DNA of 64,000 nt from Mesomycoplasma conjunctivae (GTDB lineage Bacteria > Bacillota_I > Bacilli_A > Mycoplasmatales > Metamycoplasmataceae), in contig NC_012806.1 of the NCBI RefSeq assembly GCF_000026765.1, positions 515,743 to 579,742 of the forward strand, given 5' to 3'. Position 1 is the stretch's first letter. Every line of letters begins with the position of its first letter. Position numbers and translations under genes: made by a program. The notes beneath the pieces were generated by a model that saw only the letters and a list, made by a program, of their open reading frames with translations, ran no database searches and was not told the origin of the DNA. Below, in pieces: positions 57,278-64,000 of this stretch.

Positions 57278-57763
57278 TTAATTTTTCTTAAATACTTTTT
57301 CAATTTCATCTTTTGTTATCAATTGGTCTTTTCTTTTATTATTTTCTTTTACTGTAATAAGCTTTCTATTATAAATAGTTGGATCTATTTTAATATATTC
57401 ATTTATGTAGTCTTTTATACTAAGAAAAAAATCTAACCTTTTAAAAATATTTTTTTGTCATTGCATGACTCCTAATTGGTAAATTTCTAACTTTCTTTCT
57501 AGTCCATTTATGTAATTGGTTAATATATCACTATTTAAATATTTTGCTAACCTATTTTCATTGAAATTTCTAGAGTCTTTTAATAATTCTTTTTTTATTT
57601 TGTTTAAATCCTTAATTATTAAATTTGAAGAACAATAATCACTTAGTATATCAAAATCTCTTTGATCATGATTGCTGTAATCTCAATATAAATTAACAAG
57701 TCGTATTATTTTATTTAATTGTTTAAAAAAATCTTTTGGTAATTTTATATTGTGTAAATTCAT
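57278..57763 (-). CDS. Unrecognised early phage protein (161 residues)
   Basis: Open from ATG 57763, one base after the stop of the upstream gene, to TAA 57278-57280. Begins MNLHNIKLPKDFFKQLNKI; hydrophilic, helical, Lys/Asn-rich, ending LITKDEIEKVFKKN. No membrane segment or known motif. Last gene of the early operon. Confidence 0.65.
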
Positions 57764-57764
57764 T

Positions 57765-58220
57765 CTAAAATAGAATCTCCTTACTTATAATTTGGTTTTT
57801 CTCTAAAGCAATTTTATAACTATCTAAATTTTCTTTTAATTGTTTTAATAAATATTCAAGTTTTTTGATATTTCGTGATAGCAAACTGTTTTGAGTCACT
57901 TGATTATTTAGGTGGTTAATAATCTTATTAATATAAAGAGGGTCTAATTGTTCTTTGGCTTGCAATTCCAATAAATATTGGGTTGGTCAAACAAACAAAG
58001 GTTTTAAAGACCATGTTTTTTCAAAAATACAATAAAAAAGATCCATGTCTTCTAGTTTATCATAATAAGGGAACTTCTCTTGTTTGAAATATACTTGTAT
58101 TGCTGTTGTTTCTGGTATTACAAAATGTCGATCTATAATTTTGTTTAATTTAGCAATCTCTTTTAATTGTTCAATAATTAGAATAATGTTTAGCATTTTT
58201 AAATTTTTATTTTGTTCCAT
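57765..58220 (-). CDS. Unrecognised early phage protein (151 residues)
   Basis: ATG 58220 with AAGGAAAA upstream is preferred over a longer frame that would run back into the methyltransferase. Begins MEQNKNLKMLNIILIIEQLK; helical, with a C-terminal coiled coil (NIKKLEYLLKQLKENLDSY). Lies one base after the cytosine methyltransferase stop. No family recognised. Confidence 0.65.
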
Positions 58221-58221
58221 T

Positions 58222-59451
58222 TTATTTTCCTTTTTTGTTGGTTTTATCTTCTTTGAGATTGTTGTTAAAAAACTCAATAATAAGCCCAAAAATTGCACGT
58301 AAAGGCTTAATACATATAGAATTGCCTGCAATTCTATAAAAGTGTGTTGGTGCTAAATTAGCTTTTAAAATTTTGTCAACTTCACTTTGGTCTAAATCCA
58401 TATATCTAAGGACTTCATCATATTTTAAAGAGCGAATATAATTGTCTTGCAACTTTACTTTTATCACATTAGATCTGGCTATATTTGTACGCCCTTTTCC
58501 CTTAGGATCAAACACACTTGCTTCAATATTAAATAAGGGAAGACCTTGTAATTTGCAAGAAATAACATCACCATTTTTCTTAAACTCTGGCAAGTTCTCT
58601 GGTTTAATTAATTTGCCAAAAAGGTTATTCTCTGGTGTGTTATGTTCATGGTTAATAATGTGATTGATAATAAGGTTGTCATATTTATTTTTTCATTTGT
58701 TAATATCTCAAAAGCTAAAGTAATTATTGAATTTATTTTCTAATCAAGAGACACAGAACAACCTTTTTCTTCTTTGTGAGCTACCAAAATCACCTGCATC
58801 TAAAATTTCACATTTAGTGCGATAACCTAGGTCAATCAATCTTAATAATCATTTATTTAAATCTTCATCAAATTTATTTGATGCTAAAGCAGCAACATTT
58901 TCCATTAATAATATTTTTGGCCTTAAATCTAAATCTGATAACTCTAATAATCTCCCTATATGCCACAACATAGAAGAGTGGGTATTACTATTATCAGCAA
59001 AGCCTTTTTTACTTCCCATATTGGAAATATCTTGGCAAGGGAAAGAATAGGTTAGGATATCAATATCTTTAGGTAAAGGTTGGTTGTGGTTTTTAATATC
59101 ACTTATATAATTATTTGGTTGCCTTACAAAAGGGAGCAAATAAGGTACAATTAAATCTTTTTTATCTTCATTTAAGGTTAATAAATAATTTGTTTTGTTT
59201 GGTTTTTTGCTATCATTGGAAAATATTAATTGATTAATAGCTTTGACTTCCTCTTCTGTATAAGAGTAGTCTAAAAAGTAATTAAGATCGTGTAGATGTG
59301 TGTAAGCTTTAATTGCTGGAATATATCATTCAATCATTCCAAGAGAATCAACTTTTATTTTGTAATCTTCTGCTTCTTTTTTAAGTGCTAGATATTGGGA
59401 ACCATATCCAGCAAATGCTTCAAAAATAGTTAAATGTTTTTTATTTGTCAT
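58222..59451 (-). CDS. dcm: DNA (cytosine-5) methyltransferase, Dcm type
   Basis: 409 residues with the ordered C5 motifs: SAM-binding FEAFAGYGSQYLALK (motif I, Tyr in place of one Gly), YSFPCQDISNMG (motif IV, Cys nucleophile near residue 137), LLMENVAAL (motif VI, Glu), GDFGSSQRRKRLFCVS (motif VIII) and YRIAGNSICIKPLRAI (motif X). The target-recognition region lies at about 230-340. It overlaps the adenine-methyltransferase half by 11 bases. No restriction enzyme is adjacent, so it probably shields phage DNA from host restriction. Confidence 0.93.
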
Positions 59452-60274
59452 TTTTAAACTCACCTAAAAAGTGGATAATTAAATTTTTTCAATCTAAAAA
59501 TGCAATTGGTTTTGCATCTTTTAATAGATGCTCTCAATTATCATTATTTACATCTTGATTGAATCAGATTTTATAATCAAAAGGCATGTAATAACCAACG
59601 GGAAACTCTTTGTTAAAAAGTTCGAATTGATTAGCTTTTCCTTGTTTATATTTGCTATATTCGGCAAAAGCTGGAGTTAAATTAAAAGAGCCTCAAACAT
59701 TATTAAGACACAATATTATTTTTACTAAATCATAATAAACTTTTGGTGCTCTGTTAACAAATAAGCACAAGTTGTAAAATAATCTATTGATATGTTCTTT
59801 GACTAAATTTAAATTGACATCCATTGAGTAAATGTTGCTAATCAAAATTAAAAAGTTATATCAAAATATTTTGTCTGGTCTAATGTTTTTAGCTCTTAAA
59901 TAAAATAGAACAACAGTGAAGTTGCCAACTCCGGCACAAGGCTCTAAAAAAGTTTTGGTAAAATCTAAGACCTCTTTATCACTAATTTTATACATTTTTA
60001 AAATAGCATGTCTTGGTGTAAAGATTTCTACATTATCTTTATCATCAGAGCCATAAGTTTTTCCATTATGAGTAAACTTTACATTTTTTCCCTTCCTTGT
60101 ATAAAAAACTGGTTTTACAGGTTTGATTTGTTCAAAAATACTTTGCTGTACTTCATTCAACTTAGGTTTTAAAAAAGCCACAAATTCCTCAAGTTTTTTA
60201 ACAATATTTGCATCTCTATCAAACTTTCTTTTTTTGTGATCTTGTAAATCTTTAATAGGTTTAAATTCAAACAT
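59441..60274 (-). CDS. SAM-binding half of an N6-adenine methyltransferase
   Basis: 277 residues. TPRHAILKMYKISDKEVLDF precedes motif I FLEPCAGVGNFTV and a motif II-like IYSMDVNLNLVKEH, the N-terminal half of a class-I adenine methyltransferase. No (D/N/S)PP(Y/F/W) catalytic motif follows; that motif is in the adjacent upstream gene. The rest (Trp/Asn/Phe-rich, ending IIHFLGEFKNDK) has no other motif. It overlaps both neighbours (14 bases with the NPPY gene, 11 with dcm). It most likely pairs with the upstream product. Confidence 0.75.
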
Positions 60275-61311
60275 ATTTTTTTATGTAATTAATCTCCTTG
60301 CCACTTAATTTAAGAATCTTATAAAGTTGTTTATCATCGTAATTTTTCCAATCTAGTCAGGGATACAGGAATAAATCTTGATTTCTATTTTTTTGAGTAA
60401 AGGCTGGTGCACTACTTATTACATCGCATATTTTGTTTTGTGAGAATTTAATAAAATTGTTTGCTTCTGTTCTGCTATTTACAGTTAAAAAATAAATTTC
60501 TGAAATCCATAAAACATAAGGAGGAACAATAAATCATTTATTATGTTTCAACCCAAATCTATTCCGTGCTATTTTTCAATAGGGTAGGTTTTTTAAAATT
60601 TCTTCTCGTTTTTTACTATCAGTAAAAAAATCCATATGTATCTTATCTTGGTTGTTGCCAACAATATAATTTGCTACTCGTACGTGCTTTTGTGGACATT
60701 TTTGGTCTAAACAAATATAAGGTCTAATTTCCCTTCTTGTAATGTTTTGCTGTATAACTTTCCTATTTTCAAAAGAAACAATGTTGTTTTCCTTCATATA
60801 TGACTTTATTTTTTTGATAATAGGAAAGGAATTATGATTTTTTAAATAAATTCCTATATCCTCGTCTATAAAATTACTTTTATTGTGTTGATCTAGTTCT
60901 CAATTAGAATCATGCTCTCCTAGTGTTTTTTTTCATTTTCAAAAAAAATGGTGCGTTTTTTTTTTTTTTTTTTTTGATTTTCTTATCCACAATGACAAAA
61001 CTAATTTCACTACCTATTCCAATATTTGTAAATAATGGCCTTAAATTACTAAAAATACCAACAGCACGCACATTGTTTTTTACCAAATCTATTAAATATT
61101 TATTGATTGGTGCTTTTGAAACTAATCAAGTGCTAGGTGTAAGGAAAGCAAAGCATCTAGCAAACTCCCAAGCTGCTAATATAAAATAGTTATACATTGG
61201 AGCAGCATTTTTTATAATTTGTTCTTCACTAGTTGGTAAATTAATTTGATAAGGTGGGTTAGACATTATATAATCAAATTGTTTTTTAAATTTGGTAATA
61301 GGGATGTTCAT
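60261..61311 (-). pseudogene. NPPY-motif half of the adenine methyltransferase, switched off by an A20 tract
   Basis: From ATG 61311 the product has catalytic motif IV DYIMSNPPYQI and a following FAFLTPSTWL, then GSEISFVIVDKKIK. A run of 20 A on the coding strand (T at 60956-60975) then shifts the frame and reading stops soon after (near residue 135). One A fewer, or two more, restores a frame of about 350 residues that reads THHFFWKWKK and runs on to KKYVWI at TAA 60261. The downstream frame is conserved and open, so this looks like reversible phase variation rather than decay. Sequencing error in the tract cannot be excluded. Confidence 0.75.
60956..60975. repeat. Poly-T tract of 20 (A20 on the coding strand)
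   Basis: The longest homopolymer in the window, inside the methyltransferase coding region. Its length sets the reading frame: 19 or 22 gives the full-length protein, 20 a truncated one. Such tracts mutate often by slippage. Confidence 0.9.
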
Positions 61312-61327
61312 TTTTTTCCTTTCTTAA

Positions 61328-63565
61328 TTAATCGAAAATATCAGACAAGAAGTCAAAGTCATCTTCTGACTCTTGCTTATCATCTTCTTTTTCTTGTCTA
61401 TTATTGTGTGGTGAACCACTCAAGTATTGTTGACTACTTGTTTGATTAGTGTTGTTATTGGTCTGATTAGTAGTTTGTTCATGATCCACTCATCTTCAAA
61501 ATTGGCCATCACTTTGGATGCCTTCATCGGCATAATAAGTAATAATTTCTTCACTAAAGTTGATGACTGATAAAGGTTTATAACCATATTTTTCACAAAA
61601 GCTTTGGTAATTTAAATATGTATCATAAGGTGATGATTGGCGAATAATAGTTCCTTTTTTGAGGTAAATTCTTCCTTTTTCTCCATGTTGTTTTGCATTT
61701 TCCTCAAGTCACAAAATAACAGGGTTGTTTTTCTTGGCATAGAGTTCTAAAAGTAGTGATGCTTTTTGACTATGAGTAAATTCACCATTAGTTTTTAATC
61801 TAGAATAACCTTGAAGTGCAAGGTTAAAAAGTGCTGATAAATTAGCAGGGGTTCTTAATTTGTCTAAGATATTAATATCGACATTATCACCTTTAAATTG
61901 GGTTAAAAAGGGTAAAATTATAAACCTTCTAAAAAATCCATTTGAACGCTCACCACTACTTGGAAGTTTATTGGTTGCAAAAATCATTTTTGCCTTGTTT
62001 TCAAAAGAGAAAACATCTCGCCCTTTAAACTCTGCAGTAATAATATCACCAGTAATTAGGTTTTTAAGAGTAGCAGGTTCTTTGATATGATCAACACTAA
62101 TGTCACCACCAATGTTAATCATTTTATTAAGAAGGTTAGCGGTTTGAAATCGTTTGCCAACATTTTCAAGGGCAATGTTAGAAGTATTAGTTTTACCAAA
62201 AAGTGCGATAACTAGTGAAAGGAAAGTAGATTTTCCATTTGCAGCACTTGGACCAAAAAGCAATAAGGCTTTTTGATATCTTAAGTCGCCAGTTAAACAA
62301 TATCCTAAAAATTCCATTAGGATTTGTACAAGTTGTATGTCATTGCTACATATTTGCTTTAAAAATCGTTGGATTTGGCTATCATCTGCTTTGTCATCAT
62401 AGTCAATTGGAAGTTGGTTGATAATAAAGTATTTAGGGTCAAAAGGCATTATTTCACGAGTATTAATGTTGACTAAATTATTCTTTAGTGCTACAATATT
62501 AAATTCTAATTCTGCATAAGTAATAGTTGGCTTATTTAAAATATTTTTGGTAACCTCTTGAATTTGTCGCATTGTCAAATCCGGGACTATCTCAAGCATT
62601 TTCCCATTAAGTTTGACTTCATCACAGACATAAATGTAGCCATTGTAAAAGTAAATTAATTCATTAAATATTTTAATATGGTACTTTTCAATTAAATAGT
62701 CTGCTAATAGGTTATGCTTGAATTTGCTACCTTGGAAAAATTCAAAAGGTGAAGGCAAACCTTCTTGTCTTGTAGTTGCTTCAAGGTTGGCAAAAAGTTC
62801 TTGGTTATCACCTTGATTATCTTTGTCATAATCAGGTGTTAAATTTTGATTAATAAAAATATTATCAAAGCCATCAAAGATTTTTTTAATCTCGTGACCT
62901 GATATTGGTTTTGATACAAAAAAGATATTTAAATATGTGATAATATCAATAATTTCCTGCTTGCTATAACCTAGACGATAAAGTGGAAATACTCTTGCAA
63001 AAAAATTATTACGACGGGAACCCTCAACTAAATTTGTTGGCGTATCAAGTTCAGCAATCTTTTCGGCTATTCTTCCACCTATAGGTGTTAAAAATCTAGG
63101 TAAATAATCTAATTTTTGCGGCTCTAATAGTTGAATCCACTTTCTTCATTTACCATTTTGTTTAATCATTGTATAGGCATTTTTAAAGCCGGTTTTTATG
63201 TCAGCTTTTATTCCTAAAGCTAGTAGGGTATCTGTATAAGGTTTAGCAATTGAGCAATGAAAGAAAAAGTGGTGACCTCTAGTAGTCTCAAGAATACTTG
63301 TTTTGAGTTTTAAGCGAGTAATAAGATTAATTAATTTTGTACTTGTCTCTGGATTGTCTTTGTTATCGATATCAATAACACAATAATTAGGAGGCACAAT
63401 CATCCCGATATTTTGCTCGCTAAAAATTTCTTTTAGTTTGTACCTAGTGCTACCAGTGCCACTTCACTTTTTAATTCTAGGACTCTTATCAGCATTTAAA
63501 GGGATAAATTCGGCACTCTCACCATATAAATCAACAAACTTTGACAAGTTAAGATCTTGTGACAT
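61328..63565 (-). CDS. Primase-helicase of the phage/plasmid (prim-pol + D5) type
   Basis: 745 residues. N-terminal primase-polymerase domain with CVIDIDNKD (about 60-68, metal-binding acids) and RGHHFFFH (about 94-101). A middle D5_N-like region and a superfamily 3 helicase follow, with Walker A GPSAANGKST near 437-446, IGGDISVDH, IFATNKLPSS and an RRF arginine-finger segment. The tail is Gln/Asn-rich and acidic (ends DDFDFLSDIFD), unlike the helicase core. It starts three bases after the stop of the upstream gene and drives phage DNA replication. Confidence 0.9.
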
Positions 63566-63566
63566 C

Positions 63567-64000
63567 TTAATCCTTGTTCATGCTATCTAATTCATCAATA
63601 ATAAAATCACTAACAGTTGTGTCATCTTCATTAATAAAAATTGGATTTTTATTTTCATTATTAGAAGCAAAACTATTTAGTGGAGTGTATTTAGGTGAAA
63701 GAGCTAAACTTTTTTGTTGTGCTGCAAGCGCACTTTTAAATTCTTTTTCTTGAAGCTCGTAAAGCAGATCAACTTGTTCTTTGCTTGTGATAATATTGTA
63801 ATAGGTAAAAATTCCTTGCTCATTTTTTACTTGGTTAGCTCGAATACCAATTTGTTTCCCATTTAATTCCTGACTTGAGTTTTTAATTTGTTCAATATAT
63901 TGTCAAGGAATGCCAAACATTTCACAAATAAATCCTAATTGGTAAATACTTGTCATAAATTTTTTATAACCTGCATTTTTATCACTTGTTTTATCTTTAT
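63567..64000 (-). CDS. Phage replication accessory protein, DUF669-like (5' end outside window)
   Basis: Open frame from the window edge to TAA 63567-63569, at least 143 residues. GYKKFMTSIYQLGFICEMFG, then LNGKQIGIRANQVKNEQGIF and ITSKEQVDLLYELQEKEFK match the layout of DUF669-type proteins that sit before D5 primases in phages and probably bind single-stranded DNA; the acidic tail (EDDTTVSDFIIDELDSM) fits that. The identification is weak. Confidence 0.5.

Overview
The window is AT-rich DNA from a mycoplasma. In-frame UGA must be read as tryptophan throughout (pepF, rluD, ligA, the giant permease and every long phage gene contain it). Gene content points to the hominis group: an immunoglobulin-binding MIB-type protein, a DUF31 lipoprotein protease, an ECF transporter core, a MAGa7180-like nuclease and a transposase of the mycoplasma-ICE type. 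I cannot name the species. No CRISPR array, rRNA or chromosomal origin was seen.

The chromosomal part (about 1-34,400) holds, in order: oligoendopeptidase F; a decayed surface-protein gene; a DUF31 lipoprotein protease; a prolyl aminopeptidase with L33; a HAD phosphatase; rpsF-ssb-rpsR; ychF; tRNA-Trp(CCA); an unknown protein with a thiol peroxidase; rluD-dps and rpmE; two azoreductases; a 2601-residue FtsX-like permease with its ATPase; a non-coding stretch with a candidate small RNA; ecfA1-ecfA2-ecfT; ligA; a MIB-type antibody-binding protein; and a putative nuclease behind a split chromate transporter. Decayed genes lie near 2.2-2.5, 4.6, 6.2-6.6 and 7.9 kb.

From about 34.4 kb to beyond the right edge lies a tailed prophage, almost entirely on the minus strand, so transcription runs from high to low coordinates. 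The early region (64,000-57,278) has a DUF669-like gene, a primase-helicase, a two-gene adenine methyltransferase with an A20 tract that puts the first gene out of frame, a cytosine methyltransferase and two unknown genes, closed by a terminator. A non-coding block rich in inverted repeats follows (57,277-56,506). The late region gives terminase small and large subunits, an inserted AAA+ ATPase, the portal, a prohead protease fused to the major capsid protein, a connector, a head-closure-like domain fused to a collagen-like fibre, tail completion proteins, the tail tube, tail chaperones joined by an apparent -1 frameshift, a short tape measure, two tail-tip proteins, and four small membrane or lipoprotein genes. 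No endolysin is visible, as expected for a wall-less host. The only recombinase seen is a Mbov_0401/ICE-type DDE transposase at the left end, which suggests insertion by transposition.

The most notable points are the transposase-phage association, the phase-variable split methyltransferase, the head-closure/collagen fusion (possible neck whiskers), the protease-capsid fusion with an internal start, the frameshift at A AAA AAG, the AAA+ cassette between terminase and portal, an opposite-strand moron gene whose terminator lies in the end of a tail gene, and a candidate C-rich small RNA upstream of the ECF operon.
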